This document shows, piece after piece, positions 28,403 to 38,436 of a DNA stretch of 64,000 bases. Source of the stretch: Bowmanella yangjiangensis (GTDB taxonomy: Bacteria; Pseudomonadota; Gammaproteobacteria; Enterobacterales; Alteromonadaceae); assembly GCF_017255015.1 (NCBI RefSeq), contig NZ_JAFKCS010000014.1, positions 1-64,000 of the forward strand, written 5' to 3'. Position numbers and translations under genes: made by a program. The notes under the pieces are model-generated. The model had not been told where the DNA came from, did no database searches, and saw nothing but the letters and a program-made list of their open reading frames with translations. Each line of letters begins with the position of its first letter. Within the stretch, counting starts at the first letter, position 1.

Positions 28403-30853
28403 ATGTCTCTGCCTGTTGTCAGTATTAAATCCCAGTTACTAGAAGAGATTGGTCGTCGCAACGTTATTTTAAGTGCTCCACCTGGAGCCGGTAAGTCGAC
28501 AGCCATTCCCTTATGGCTGTTGGCAAACCCATCATTTAAAGACAAGAAGATCCTGATGTTGCAACCCCGACGGGTTGCAGTGAGGACTATTGCCGGTTAT
28601 CTGGCGTCTCAGTTAGGGGAGCAGGTCGGACAGACCGTGGGATATCGTGTGCGTGGGGAGAATAAAACCGGTCAGAACACCCGTCTGGAAATTCTGACCG
28701 AAGGTCTGCTCACGCGCAAGTTGCAGCAGGACCCTGAGCTCGCAGATACCGCTGTAGTTATCTTTGACGAGTTTCATGAGCGTAATCTGCATAGCGATTT
28801 TGCCCTGGCCTTGTGTCTGGAAAGCCAAAGTGCCTTGCGTGAGGATCTGCGCTTGTTGCTCATGTCGGCCACCCTCGATGAGCTGGGCCTGGAGCGTTTA
28901 TTGCCGGATGCCGCATGGCTGCAATGTGAGGGGCGAAGTTTCCCTATTGACTACTCTTACCACGTTCCGCCATCTCAGCAGCAATGGCTGCCTTTTATGG
29001 CCACTGTTATTCGACAGGCATTGACGCAAGATGGCGGGGTGCTGGCGTTTTTGCCTGGCGCGGGCGAGATCCGAAAGTTGGCTGGGCTTTTGTCTGAGCA
29101 GTTGGATAGCAAGGTGCAGTTGCATTGTTTGTATGGGGAACTGGGTAAACAAGCGCAAATGGCCGCCGTGGAGCCATTGCCTGTTGGGATGAAAAAGTTA
29201 GTGCTTGCTACCAACATAGCAGAAACCAGTCTTACCATTGAAGATATTAGCCAGGTGATTGATTGTGGCCTGGAAAAGGTGGCTCGCTTTGAACTGAATC
29301 AGGGCGTGACTCACCTGACCAGCCAGCGCATTTCTCAGGCATCTGCCACGCAGCGGGCAGGGCGGGCAGGGCGGGTCGGCCCCGGTCGTTGCTACCGGTT
29401 GTGGGGACAGGATCAGTTGTGTCGCATGGCCAGTCAAAGTCAGCCGCAAATCTTGCTTGCTGACATAGCGCCGCTGATGTTGGAGGCGGCTGCCTGGGGG
29501 ACGGAATTGACGGCATTGCCGCTATTGGATTATCCGACGCAAGCCCAGCTTTCTCAAGCTCGGGAATTATTGGTGCAGCTGGACGCATTGGATAGTGACG
29601 GCCGAATTACCCGTCACGGTAAAGCGTTATGCCAGTTGGGGTGTCACCCCCGCCTAGCCAATATGATGTTGCACGCGAAGCAATTGGGCTCGGCGGCACT
29701 GGCATTAGCTTGTATGCTGGCCGCCTTGCTGGAAAGTAAAGATCCGCTGAAAGCCTCGCATACCTTGTGTATCAGTGAACGTATCGACTGGCTGCTGCGC
29801 CATCGTCAGGATCCCATTATGCAACTGGCGGTAAACTGGATGCGGCGTTTGCAGCGCGAGTTTGTCGACAAGGTTGATAGTCGTGATGCGGCACGCTTGC
29901 TTATTCACGCATTTCCAGACCGGATAGCTAAGTCTCGTGGCGCAGGTCGCTATCTGCTTGCCAGAGGTATTGGCATCAAGCTGGATGAGCAAGATCCACT
30001 CTGTGATCACGATTACCTGCTGGTGGCGGATCTTATTCAGACCGGTGCCGGTGGCGATATCCGGGCGGGATTGACGGCCAGACTTGATTGGCCGGTACTG
30101 GAAGCGGAAGCGGGCCATTGGCTGACATCCAGCGTTAGCTGTGACTGGCATGATGACGTTGGGCAGATCCGCGCTCGTAAGCTGTTGAAACTGGGCAGCA
30201 TTGTGGTACGTAATGAAGTGATGGCCAACCCGGATAAGGCCCAACTCGAGCAGATCTGGGCCTCTCTTATCCGTGAAAAAGGCCTGACCTGGTTGCCATT
30301 GGCAGACAATGCCAAGCAGCTGTTAAACCGTATTCATCTGGCCGCTAAAACCCTTGGCCAGCCTGAACTCTCGGCCTGGACAGACGCCGCCCTGCTGGAC
30401 AGTCTTGCCGACTGGCTGATACCTTACTTGGCTGAGGTACGTACCTTAAAACAGTTACAAGCTCTGGATTTTGCCGCATTGCTGCGCAATCGTCTGGACT
30501 GGAATATGCAAAGCTGGCTGGATAAAGCCTTGCCCACCCATTTCGTCGTGCCAAGCGGCAGTCGCTGTGCACTGGAATACAGCGAAGATGGTCAGGTTAC
30601 CTTGTCGGTACGCATGCAGGAAATGTATGGTCAGGCCGACACACCGACTATTGCAGAGGGGCGTATCATCCCAATTATTGAACTCTTGTCTCCGGCCAGG
30701 CGTCCATTACAAAAGACCCGAGACCTGGCCGGGTTTTGGGCAGGAACTTACAAGGATGTGCAGAAGGAAATGAAAGGGCGCTACCCCAAACATTTTTGGC
30801 CGGACAATCCGGCCTCTGCCCAGGCGACCACGCGAACCAAGAAGGCGATGTAA
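28403..30853 (+). CDS. hrpB: ATP-dependent helicase HrpB
   Basis: An 816-residue DExH-box helicase. Walker A is APPGAGKSTAIP (about residue 28), motif II is IFDEFHER (about 122), then SAT in LLMSATLD and motif VI QRAGRAGRVGPG, followed by the HA2 and HrpB C-terminal domains. Length agrees with the family (about 810-840). The cellular role of HrpB is poorly known. It overlaps mrcB by one base, an order common in gammaproteobacteria. Confidence 0.95.
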   Translation: MSLPVVSIKSQLLEEIGRRNVILSAPPGAGKSTAIPLWLLANPSFKDKKILMLQPRRVAVRTIAGYLASQLGEQVGQTVGYRVRGENKTGQNTRLEILTEGLLTRKLQQDPELADTAVVIFDEFHERNLHSDFALALCLESQSALREDLRLLLMSATLDELGLERLLPDAAWLQCEGRSFPIDYSYHVPPSQQQWLPFMATVIRQALTQDGGVLAFLPGAGEIRKLAGLLSEQLDSKVQLHCLYGELGKQAQMAAVEPLPVGMKKLVLATNIAETSLTIEDISQVIDCGLEKVARFELNQGVTHLTSQRISQASATQRAGRAGRVGPGRCYRLWGQDQLCRMASQSQPQILLADIAPLMLEAAAWGTELTALPLLDYPTQAQLSQARELLVQLDALDSDGRITRHGKALCQLGCHPRLANMMLHAKQLGSAALALACMLAALLESKDPLKASHTLCISERIDWLLRHRQDPIMQLAVNWMRRLQREFVDKVDSRDAARLLIHAFPDRIAKSRGAGRYLLARGIGIKLDEQDPLCDHDYLLVADLIQTGAGGDIRAGLTARLDWPVLEAEAGHWLTSSVSCDWHDDVGQIRARKLLKLGSIVVRNEVMANPDKAQLEQIWASLIREKGLTWLPLADNAKQLLNRIHLAAKTLGQPELSAWTDAALLDSLADWLIPYLAEVRTLKQLQALDFAALLRNRLDWNMQSWLDKALPTHFVVPSGSRCALEYSEDGQVTLSVRMQEMYGQADTPTIAEGRIIPIIELLSPARRPLQKTRDLAGFWAGTYKDVQKEMKGRYPKHFWPDNPASAQATTRTKKAM

Positions 30854-33165
30854 TGACAAAACGCAAAGCAGCACAACCATCCCGCAATCCATTTAAGTGG
30901 TTATGGCGCCACAGTCTCAAGATTGTTCTGGTCGGGTTGGTGTGTCTGACAGCCTACTGCTTGTATCTGGATGCGCAAATAAAAGACAAGTTCAGTGGTA
31001 GTAAATGGCAGGTACCTGCCCAAATTTATGCCAGGCCGATGTTGCTTCAGGTTGGCCAGGAATTGGCGATGGACGAAGTCGTCGAAGAGCTCGAATGGTT
31101 GGCCTACCGCAGGGTACCTTCGGTGAAAGGCAGCGGTCAGTTCAATCGACAGGGTAATCAGCTGATCTTCCATCGTCGCGCCTTTGAATTTGCCGGAGGC
31201 TTTGAGGACGAAGCTCGGGTAACACTAACTTTTGCCAATGGAGAGCTTGCCGGCATCCAACTGGATGGTGGGCGCGCCCAGAACAGCCTACGCCTTGAAC
31301 CTTGGCTGGTAACCCGGTTTGCCAACAACAGTCAGGAAGACCGTATGCTGGTTGAGCTCGCTGATGTGCCGCCTGAACTGGTACAAATGTTGTTGCTGGT
31401 GGAGGACCGGGATTTTTACCAGCATTTTGGTGTGGCTCCTTTGGCCATTCTGCGCGCCCTGGTGGCGAATGTTAGTGCTGGTCGGGCCGTGCAAGGGGGC
31501 AGTACGCTAACTCAGCAGTTGGTGAAAAACTTCTTCCTCAGTCAGGAGAAATCCCTGAGTAGAAAGCTAAATGAAGCCTTGATGTCGCTGTTAATTGAGC
31601 TGCGTTACAGCAAGGATGAGATTCTCGAGGCGTACCTTAACGAAGTGTTCCTCGGGCAGAACGGTGCCAACGCCGTGCATGGTTTCGGGTTGGCCAGCTA
31701 TTTTTACTTCGACCGCCCATTGGATGAGCTTAGCATCCCGGAAATGGCGATGCTGGTGGGCATCATCAAAGGTCCTTCATTCTTCAATCCGCGTCGCCAT
31801 GAAGAGCGGGTACTGGAACGACGCAACCTGGTACTGCGTTTGTATTTTGATGATCAGCAAGCTACCGCTCAGCAGTATGCGGCCTGGTTAAAAACCCCGC
31901 TTGGATTGGCGCAAGGTTCGAAGCTGGCAAAGGGAAAACACCCGGCCTTTATGGATCAGGTGCGCCGTGAGCTCAATGTTGCCTTGCCTGATCCCTCTTT
32001 GCATCAGGCTGGGATTAAAATTTTTACCACCTTGGATCCACTGGCCCAGCGCAAGGCTGAGCAATCAGTCAGTCAGAGTTTGGATGGGCTGGAAAAGCGG
32101 CGCAAGATCAGCGAGCTGGAAGCCGCTATGGTGGTTAGTGACATTGCTACCGGTGAAATTCGCGCCTTGGTGGGCAGCCGCAATACCGATTATCAGGGCT
32201 TTAACCGGGCCTTGGATGCACGGCGGCAGATAGGTTCTATTATTAAACCCGCGGTATACCTGACCGCACTGGAACAACCGGCTTATTACAATCTGGCAAC
32301 CCCGTTAAAAGATGAGCCTATTAAACTGAAAAGCAGCCAAGGGCAGCTGTGGTCGCCGCAAAATGCCGACCGTCAATTCAGAGGCGAAGTATCATTACTG
32401 ACGGCCTTGAGCCATTCCCTTAATGTGCCCACGGTCAGCCTGGGAATGGAGGTTGGCTTAAGTGAAATTGCTTATACCCTGAAACGCCTGGGCGTGGAGG
32501 AAGACGTGAGTCTTTATCCGGCATTAACCTTAGGCGCAGCGGCTTTTACACCTCTTGAAGTCAATCAGATGTACCAGACACTGGCAAATGAAGGGCTGTA
32601 TATTCCTTTGCATACTATCGACACCGTTACTGATTCAGACGGACGTCTGATTTGGCAGCAAAAGCTGACTGGTGAGCGCCGCGCAGATCGTAAGGCAGTG
32701 TACTTGCTCAACTATGCCCTGAATAAAGTGACCCGGGATGGCACCGCCAAAGTGCTTAAGCAAAGCTTCCCGAGCTTGCATCTGGCCGGCAAAACCGGCA
32801 CCACGGATGACTACCGTGATGCTTGGTATGCCGGGTTTGACCGCAATAATCTGGTGACTATCTGGCTGGGTAAAGACAACAACGAAGCCACAGGCCTGGC
32901 TGGCGCTACTGGCGCACTGCCTCTGTATATTGATTATTTGAAGCGCCAGCATCCTAAATCCCTGGTGAGACCTTTCCCACAAGGATTGGGTATTGCACAT
33001 TTTGATAGTGTGACCGGCCAGCATCTGCAGCCTGGTTGCCCACAGAGTGTTAGTGTGCCAGCGGTACTCGATGCACTTGCCGCTGCGCAGCACTGCGAAG
33101 GCAAAAGGGAACCCAAGCAAGCACCGAAAAAACCGAGCTTCTGGGAGCGCTTATTCGGTGATTAA
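30853..33165 (+). CDS. mrcB: Penicillin-binding protein 1B
   Basis: A 770-residue bifunctional class A PBP: short cytoplasmic tail, membrane helix (about 20-38), UB2H domain (about 50-150, the docking site for the activator LpoB), GT51 glycosyltransferase (EDRDFYQHFG near 184, GGSTLTQQLVKN) and transpeptidase with SIIK (about 461), SLN and KTGT (about 645). All catalytic motifs are intact. It polymerises and cross-links peptidoglycan. The ATG overlaps the hrpB stop; a longer reading frame inside hrpB is not real. It is shorter than E. coli PBP1B mainly at the two ends. Confidence 0.95.
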   Translation: MTKRKAAQPSRNPFKWLWRHSLKIVLVGLVCLTAYCLYLDAQIKDKFSGSKWQVPAQIYARPMLLQVGQELAMDEVVEELEWLAYRRVPSVKGSGQFNRQGNQLIFHRRAFEFAGGFEDEARVTLTFANGELAGIQLDGGRAQNSLRLEPWLVTRFANNSQEDRMLVELADVPPELVQMLLLVEDRDFYQHFGVAPLAILRALVANVSAGRAVQGGSTLTQQLVKNFFLSQEKSLSRKLNEALMSLLIELRYSKDEILEAYLNEVFLGQNGANAVHGFGLASYFYFDRPLDELSIPEMAMLVGIIKGPSFFNPRRHEERVLERRNLVLRLYFDDQQATAQQYAAWLKTPLGLAQGSKLAKGKHPAFMDQVRRELNVALPDPSLHQAGIKIFTTLDPLAQRKAEQSVSQSLDGLEKRRKISELEAAMVVSDIATGEIRALVGSRNTDYQGFNRALDARRQIGSIIKPAVYLTALEQPAYYNLATPLKDEPIKLKSSQGQLWSPQNADRQFRGEVSLLTALSHSLNVPTVSLGMEVGLSEIAYTLKRLGVEEDVSLYPALTLGAAAFTPLEVNQMYQTLANEGLYIPLHTIDTVTDSDGRLIWQQKLTGERRADRKAVYLLNYALNKVTRDGTAKVLKQSFPSLHLAGKTGTTDDYRDAWYAGFDRNNLVTIWLGKDNNEATGLAGATGALPLYIDYLKRQHPKSLVRPFPQGLGIAHFDSVTGQHLQPGCPQSVSVPAVLDALAAAQHCEGKREPKQAPKKPSFWERLFGD

Positions 33166-33216
33166 TCCGGGTTCGATGGCCACAATACTTAGTCTGTAGA
33201 AACCTTGGTAATCAGT

Positions 33217-33845
33217 TTATCTTGACTGGCTAGTGCAGCCTATTGGTCGGTGGGGGGAAGGTAAATAGCCAGGTTGGACTCCTTCTATAGCAATCCAGCA
33301 ACGCTTGCCCGAAGACTTAGCCGCATAAAGACAAGCATCAGCGGCTTCCAGAGCCTGATGCCCGTTTACCTGTTGTGGGTATTCTATCGAGTAAAGGCTG
33401 TGCCAGCTCTGCTGCTCGCCTGCGGTTGGTAAAACGAGAGACAACTACGAATTCCTCACCACTCCAGCGCCCCAGATAGTCAGAGCTGCGAAATACCTGT
33501 TGGAGTGACGCGGCAAATTGTTGTGGCATCAAATCCCCGGCACTGTGCCCGTGTGATTTGCTGACGGGCCAATCAATTCTGCCTAAGTCTTTTAGTACGT
33601 TGGCGACTTTTGTGTGGCTGTCGGCCATGTTCTTTGGCTGACCAGAATCAATATCCAAGCGTAACGCATCCTGAAAATAGGTTAATGCAGTTTCCTGGTC
33701 ACCCATATCACGATGCATTTCACCAATATTGTAAAATGATGAGGCTAACTCACAGTGTCATTGTGTTTTGGGGCTATTTCTAATGCTTGGCCTCAAGCAT
33801 GCAGGGCGTCCTGCCATTCCATGGCGTGGTCTGAAACAAACAGCG
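33217..33845 (-). pseudogene. Remnant of a TPR-GGDEF protein
   Basis: The minus strand holds pieces of a diguanylate cyclase with TPR sensor. Around 33845-33750 one frame reads DALHA-stop-GQALEIAPKHNDTVS-stop; after a frame change it continues SFYNIGEMHRDMGDQETALTYFQDALRLDID, a clear TPR repeat. Then, after an apparent internal deletion, a GGDEF remnant follows: SHGHSAGDLM..FAASLQQVFRSSDYLGRWSGEEFVVV (33560-33435). Another frameshift leads to the GGDEF end ALEAADACLYAAKSSGKRCW (about 33350-33285). At least two frameshifts, an in-frame stop and a missing DxDxFK segment make it non-functional. The active site is SGEEF rather than GGEEF. Confidence 0.8.
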
Positions 33846-34027
33846 GGCATAACACTATTACCCACCTGCTTGGTCTATCAAACATTTTGACTCATGCTAA
33901 TATAAAATTAACTGGAGTGTTACATTTGTTGGGCCGTATTGATTCCCGTCCAGGCAGACCAAAAATTTGCCCTGTCTTTCGGTTTTGAATAAGGCGTTTG
34001 TTGTTACGTTGTTGAGGTTCAACCTGA

Positions 34028-34942
34028 TTGAAGCAAAATCTTGAACTGCTGATGGAGATGTTGGCGGCTTTGCCGGATCCTGTCTTTGTTCTCTCTGAGT
34101 CAGGCAAGTATGTCGCCTTGATAGGTGGTCATGACGCCCGGTATTACCACGATGGCTCGCATTTGGTAAATTTCAGCCTGCATGATGTTTTGCCCAAAGA
34201 GCGGGCTGATTGGTTTTTGCAGGAAATCCAGCAAACTATCAGCGAAGGACGCCTTCGAACGGTTGAGTATGCTTTGGGGGCCAGAGATGTAAAGGGATTG
34301 GAATTAGCCGAAGGACCTGATGAGGAGATCTGGTTCGAAGGGCGTATTCAGCCGCTGCGAAAACCCGTGAAAGGTGAGCGTGCCGTGGTGTGGGTGGCCA
34401 GAAACATCACTGAACGTTACAAGATGCAGATGCAACTTAAGATTTTATCCGAGCAGGATGAACTTACCGGCGCTTTCAATCGGCGCAAGCTGATGGAAGC
34501 CTTGGAAGAGCGCTTCGCGGAATATCAACGTTACCACCATCCCTTATCTCTGATTATCTTCGATTTGGACCGTTTTAAAGGCGTCAATGACAAGTTTGGC
34601 CATATTGCCGGTGACAAGGTGCTGCTCACTATCACTAACTTGTGCCAAAAGCAGCTCCGCCAGCAGGATCTGCTATGCCGACATGGTGGCGAAGAATTTG
34701 CGGTACTGTTGCCCAATACTAACTTGGTTGATGCTGTTCAGCTTGCAGAGCGGCTACGCAAGACTGTTGCTGGCTATGATTTTAAACAGGAACTCGGTGA
34801 GTCTTATTCCATTTCCATCAGTGCTGGCGTCAGTACGCTACATAGCGAAGATAAGATAGAAAGCTTAATGAAACGGGCCGACGATGGACTTTATCAGGCA
34901 AAGAATAGCGGCCGAAATTGTGTTATCAGCCGCCCATCTTAA
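34028..34942 (+). CDS. PAS-GGDEF diguanylate cyclase
   Basis: A protein of about 304 residues: PAS domain (about 8-132, LPDPVFVLSESGKYVALIGG ... VVWVARNITER), linker helix, GGDEF domain (about 140-300) with DELTGAFNRRKL, DLDRFKGVNDKFGH and RHGGEEFAVLLP. The inhibitory I-site RQQD lies nine residues before GGEEF, so product feedback should work, in contrast to the GGDEF protein at 9.7 kb. No membrane segment. The start is uncertain: TTG 34028 has GAGG ten bases upstream, while ATGs about eight residues further in have no good ribosome site. It converges on hemL with 4 bases between the stops. Confidence 0.9.
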   Translation: MKQNLELLMEMLAALPDPVFVLSESGKYVALIGGHDARYYHDGSHLVNFSLHDVLPKERADWFLQEIQQTISEGRLRTVEYALGARDVKGLELAEGPDEEIWFEGRIQPLRKPVKGERAVVWVARNITERYKMQMQLKILSEQDELTGAFNRRKLMEALEERFAEYQRYHHPLSLIIFDLDRFKGVNDKFGHIAGDKVLLTITNLCQKQLRQQDLLCRHGGEEFAVLLPNTNLVDAVQLAERLRKTVAGYDFKQELGESYSISISAGVSTLHSEDKIESLMKRADDGLYQAKNSGRNCVISRPS

Positions 34943-34946
34943 GACT

Positions 34947-36227
34947 TTACAGAGTCGCTAGCACGCGATCTGCGGCTGCCAGGGTTTGCTCGATAATAGC
35001 CTGGTCGTGACAGGCGGATACAAAGCCCGCTTCATAGGAGGCTGGGGCCAGATACACGCCTTCAGCCAGCATGGCATGATAGAAGCGATTAAATTGCGCT
35101 TGGTTGCAGTTGATGGCTTGTTGATAATTCGTCACTCGCTCAACATCGGTAAAGAACAAGCCAAACATGCTACCTGCATAGTTGATGCTCATAGGGATGC
35201 CATGTTTATCCGCCAAGGCTTTAAAGCCTTCAGCCAATTGCTTGGTGGTTTGGCTTAACTGCTCATACAGGCCGGGTTGCTGAATAGCGGTGAGAGACGC
35301 AATACCGGCGGCCATCGCAACAGGGTTACCGGATAAGGTACCAGCCTGATAGACAGGCCCGGTGGGCGCGATATGGCGCATAATCTCGGCTTTACCACCG
35401 AAGGCTCCCACCGGCATGCCGCCGCCCAGTACTTTACCCAGGCAAGTCAGATCCGGAGTCACACCATAGTGCGCTTGCGCGCCGCCCAGTGCGACACGAA
35501 AACCTGTCATGACCTCGTCGATTATCAATACCGCGCCATATTCATCACAAATGGCGCGCAAGCCTTGCAGGAAGCCTTCAACCGGTGGAATACAGTTCAT
35601 ATTACCGGCAACAGGTTCAACGATAATACAGGCAATCTGATCGCCCACCTCGGCAAATGCCTGACGAACACTGTCCAGATTATTGTATTCCACTGTCAGA
35701 GTGTGCTGAGCAAAATCGGCAGGAATGCCCGGGGAGCTGGGTACGCCAAGGGTCAGGGCGCCAGAACCGGCTTTTACCAGTAGCGCGTCTGCATGACCAT
35801 GGTAGCAACCCTCAAATTTCAGGATTTTGTCGCGGCCAGTATAGCCGCGTGCCAAGCGAATGGCGCTCATGGTGGCTTCGGTGCCTGAGTTAACCATGCG
35901 CACCATTTCCATGGAGGGGACAAGCTGGCTAACCAGTTCGGCCATCTGTACCTCGATTTCGGTGGGGGCGCCGAAGCTTAAGCCTTTTTCCACCGCGTCC
36001 AGTACCGCCTGGCGAATAGCAGGATGATTGTGCCCCAGGATCATAGGGCCCCACGACTGCACGTAATCGATATAACGCTTTCCATCGGCGTCGAACAGGT
36101 AAGGCCCATCGGCCCGCTCAATAAACAACGGCGTGCCACCAACGGCTTTAAAGGCGCGAACCGGAGAATTAACGCCACCGGGAATGTGCTGTTGGGCGCG
36201 TTCGAACAACTGAATGGATTTTTGCAT
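34947..36227 (-). CDS. hemL: Glutamate-1-semialdehyde 2,1-aminomutase
   Basis: A 426-residue PLP enzyme making 5-aminolevulinate in the C5 pathway of heme synthesis. [11 protein letters not shown] at the start, [26 protein letters not shown] and [17 protein letters not shown] with the PLP lysine (about residue 265) are all conserved. It lies 34 bases after pyrB on the same strand. A second heme gene, hemJ, lies two genes further upstream. Confidence 0.97.
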   Translation of the reverse strand: MQKSIQLFERAQQHIPGGVNSPVRAFKAVGGTPLFIERADGPYLFDADGKRYIDYVQSWGPMILGHNHPAIRQAVLDAVEKGLSFGAPTEIEVQMAELVSQLVPSMEMVRMVNSGTEATMSAIRLARGYTGRDKILKFEGCYHGHADALLVKAGSGALTLGVPSSPGIPADFAQHTLTVEYNNLDSVRQAFAEVGDQIACIIVEPVAGNMNCIPPVEGFLQGLRAICDEYGAVLIIDEVMTGFRVALGGAQAHYGVTPDLTCLGKVLGGGMPVGAFGGKAEIMRHIAPTGPVYQAGTLSGNPVAMAAGIASLTAIQQPGLYEQLSQTTKQLAEGFKALADKHGIPMSINYAGSMFGLFFTDVERVTNYQQAINCNQAQFNRFYHAMLAEGVYLAPASYEAGFVSACHDQAIIEQTLAAADRVLATL

Positions 36228-36261
36228 GTTATCAGCCTGAATAAGTTAAAAGAGAGAGGCG

Positions 36262-37278
36262 CTAGATGTTTTGTTTGTTGCTGTACCACTGCACGTCGCA
36301 ATCGTACTTCTCAACAATATCTTCTACACCAAGTGTTAAGGCGAACAGTGCCATACGGATCAATACCCCATTATCTACCTGGCGGAAGATAGCCAGATTG
36401 GGGTTGAGGTTTAAATCATTATCCAGTTCATTGGCATCGGCGCGGGAGTCGCGTGGCAGCGGGTGCATAATCACGGTTTTGGACTGGAAATGACGGGTAT
36501 AAATATCCTGATTAAGGCGGAACTTACCCCGATATTTGTTGGCTTCATCTTTACTGGTAAAGCGCTCTTCCTGAACGCGAGTCTGGTAGCAGATATCAGC
36601 ATCTACACTGCCTTCCAACTGATCGGTAACCTTAAAACTGTGACCGGCATTGTCAATTTCATCCATGATGTATTGCGGCATAGCCAGTTCCTGCGGGGAA
36701 ATCAGGGTAAAGCGAATGTTCTTGTACAGACACAGCAGTTTGGATAATGAATGCACAGTGCGTCCATGTTTCAGGTCGCCTATCATGGCGATATGCATAC
36801 CTTCGATGCTGTCGCCGTGGAATTGCAGCTCCTTGCTGATGGTATAGAGATCCAACAAGGCCTGAGTGGGGTGCTCGTTGGGCCCGTCACCGCCGTTAAT
36901 TACCGGCACCCGGCTGCCTTCGGCAAATTCGGCCACTGAGCCTGCATCCGGGTGACGCATAGCGACAATGTCTGAATAGCTGGACAGTACCCTGGCCGTA
37001 TCAAACAACGACTCGCCTTTAGACAGTGCTGAAGTGGCCATACCCGCGGTTTCTCTGACTTCTCCCCCCAGCAGGTTAAACGCCGTTCCAAAACTGACCC
37101 TGGTACGGGTGCTGGCTTCAAAAAACAGGTTACCCAAAATAGCGCCATCCAACACCTTGGTGCGCTTCTGTCGGTGCGCGTAAGGGCGCATTCTGTCTGC
37201 TACCTGAAACACTTGCTGAATGTTGTCGCGATTGAATTGATTGACAGAAAGAATGTGCTGACCTTTGAACTGGTTCAT
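36262..37278 (-). CDS. pyrB: Aspartate carbamoyltransferase, catalytic chain
   Basis: A 338-residue ATCase that makes carbamoyl aspartate, the committed step of pyrimidine synthesis. The carbamoyl-phosphate loop FEASTRTRVSFG, HPTQALLDLYT and TRVQEERF, plus the later MHPLPRDSRADANE (HPLPR motif), are all present. No pyrI regulatory subunit gene is adjacent and the chain is about 25 residues longer than E. coli PyrB. It resembles the stand-alone version seen in Alteromonas/Shewanella relatives. Confidence 0.94.
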   Translation of the reverse strand: MNQFKGQHILSVNQFNRDNIQQVFQVADRMRPYAHRQKRTKVLDGAILGNLFFEASTRTRVSFGTAFNLLGGEVRETAGMATSALSKGESLFDTARVLSSYSDIVAMRHPDAGSVAEFAEGSRVPVINGGDGPNEHPTQALLDLYTISKELQFHGDSIEGMHIAMIGDLKHGRTVHSLSKLLCLYKNIRFTLISPQELAMPQYIMDEIDNAGHSFKVTDQLEGSVDADICYQTRVQEERFTSKDEANKYRGKFRLNQDIYTRHFQSKTVIMHPLPRDSRADANELDNDLNLNPNLAIFRQVDNGVLIRMALFALTLGVEDIVEKYDCDVQWYSNKQNI

Positions 37279-37395
37279 GGGGATATCGGCTTAGTTGGGA
37301 GTGGGTGGATTTTAGCAAGACCGAGCGGTGAAGACTATCCCGGTACTGGGTTGCCTGGCGTTTTATCTCAGCTTTCTTTGACTAAGGGCAAACTA

Positions 37396-37423
37396 CCCCC
37401 AAGGCCGGTAAACAGCTTGGGGG
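37396..37423 (-). terminator. Hairpin after the P-loop kinase gene
   Basis: CCCCCAAG and CTTGGGGG pair perfectly around a 12-base loop, 7 bases past the stop of the minus-strand gene ending at 37430. No T tract follows, so termination is only likely. It separates that gene from pyrB. Confidence 0.5.
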
Positions 37424-37429
37424 ACTAGG

Positions 37430-37930
37430 CTAGAGGTCGATACCTGTGCGACTCACCATATTCAGCTTTTCGTCATCACCGGGGAATTCAAAGAATTCAG
37501 TGACATGTCTGAATACCGCCTCGGTGTCAAAGTGGGCGCGCTCCGGCTGTTGGATACGGCGTTTTGCAATCTGTGCCAGGCACTGCTCGTCAGTCAGCTC
37601 CAGAAAAATCATCTGATGCTTCGCACCCAGTTCACTGCACAAGGTCACAAACCAAGCTCGTTGCCGTACTGTGTTAGCTGGAAAATCCATAACCACATTG
37701 GTACCGGTCGCCAGGATCTGCTGCACATGCCGTTTAACAAAGGGTCTGATGGTGCTTGCGAGCTTGAGGTAGTCTTCGAATGTTTCGATTTGATTGGGAT
37801 AGTGCGCAGAAAGCCAGTCATCTTCTGAAATGCACACCGCGTTGTTTTCAGATGCCACTTTCTGCGACCAGGTAGACTTACCGGCCCCCATCTTTCCGCA
37901 AAAAAAGAACAGCGTTCCCATACCAGCCAA
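37430..37930 (-). CDS. P-loop kinase-like ATPase (AAA_33 type)
   Basis: A 166-residue nucleotide-binding protein with Walker A FCGKMGAGKSTWS (about residues 10-22), a Walker B-like VVMDFPANT (about 80) and a lid region rich in Arg (AKRRIQQPERAH). This is the layout of small zeta-toxin-like / AAA_33 kinases that phosphorylate small molecules or sugars. The substrate is unknown. No antitoxin-like gene sits beside it, so I do not call it a toxin. GAGG lies six bases before TTG 37930; an in-frame ATG at 37921 is the alternative start. Confidence 0.75.
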   Translation of the reverse strand: MAGMGTLFFFCGKMGAGKSTWSQKVASENNAVCISEDDWLSAHYPNQIETFEDYLKLASTIRPFVKRHVQQILATGTNVVMDFPANTVRQRAWFVTLCSELGAKHQMIFLELTDEQCLAQIAKRRIQQPERAHFDTEAVFRHVTEFFEFPGDDEKLNMVSRTGIDL

Positions 37931-38007
37931 AATGCACCTCTTTTTTACTCAATCAAAACAGTTTTGCTTGTCTTGGCAGACCTATTCAGCCTCTGCCAAC
38001 TCTCTCT

Positions 38008-38436
38008 TTAGAGTAAGGGTTTAACCACCGCCAGACAAACTATCGCCAGCAGTATTAATACTGGCGCTTCGTTCAAAAAACGATAGAAGCGCGGTGAATG
38101 ATGATTTTCATCTTTGGCAAATTGTTTAAGCAGCCGATAGAGGTAGAAGTGATAGGCGTAAATGGCAATCACGCCAACTAGTTTGTAATGCAGCCACATG
38201 GAAGCGCGAAACCAATCGCGGCCGTAGGTAAAGATCAGCGCCAGGCCGAATACCAGGGTCAGCACAGCAAAGGGGGTAACAAACCACCACAAGCGGCGCT
38301 CCATGACTTTAAACTGGTCTTTGACCGCCTGGTTGTCAGTTTGAGCATGGTAAACGAACAGGCGGGGCAGATAAAAAATCCCGGCCATCCAAGCCACCAT
38401 AAAGAAAACGTGTAAGGCCTTGAGCCACAAAATCAT
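38008..38436 (-). CDS. hemJ: Protoporphyrinogen oxidase HemJ
   Basis: A 142-residue inner-membrane protein of the HemJ family (TIGR00701), with four helices and the start LWLKALHVFFMVAWMAGIFYLPRLFVYH. H9 and the later conserved Lys in HYKLVGV are the heme-binding and functional residues of the family. It oxidises protoporphyrinogen IX, replacing HemG or HemY. Its ATG overlaps the clc stop codon by one base, so it is translationally coupled to a gene with no obvious heme role. Confidence 0.92.
   Translation of the reverse strand: MILWLKALHVFFMVAWMAGIFYLPRLFVYHAQTDNQAVKDQFKVMERRLWWFVTPFAVLTLVFGLALIFTYGRDWFRASMWLHYKLVGVIAIYAYHFYLYRLLKQFAKDENHHSPRFYRFLNEAPVLILLAIVCLAVVKPLL

Noticed and set aside
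30736-30852. 39-codon N-terminal extension of mrcB
   Set aside because: It lies inside hrpB in another frame; the ATG at 30853 has the expected membrane-protein start and overlaps the hrpB stop.
33755-33988. Plus-strand open frame of 77 codons
   Set aside because: It is the reverse of the TPR part of the decayed TPR-GGDEF gene and the following non-coding sequence.
37430-37930. Zeta-like toxin of a toxin-antitoxin pair
   Set aside because: No small partner gene on either side, so only a kinase-like ATPase is called.
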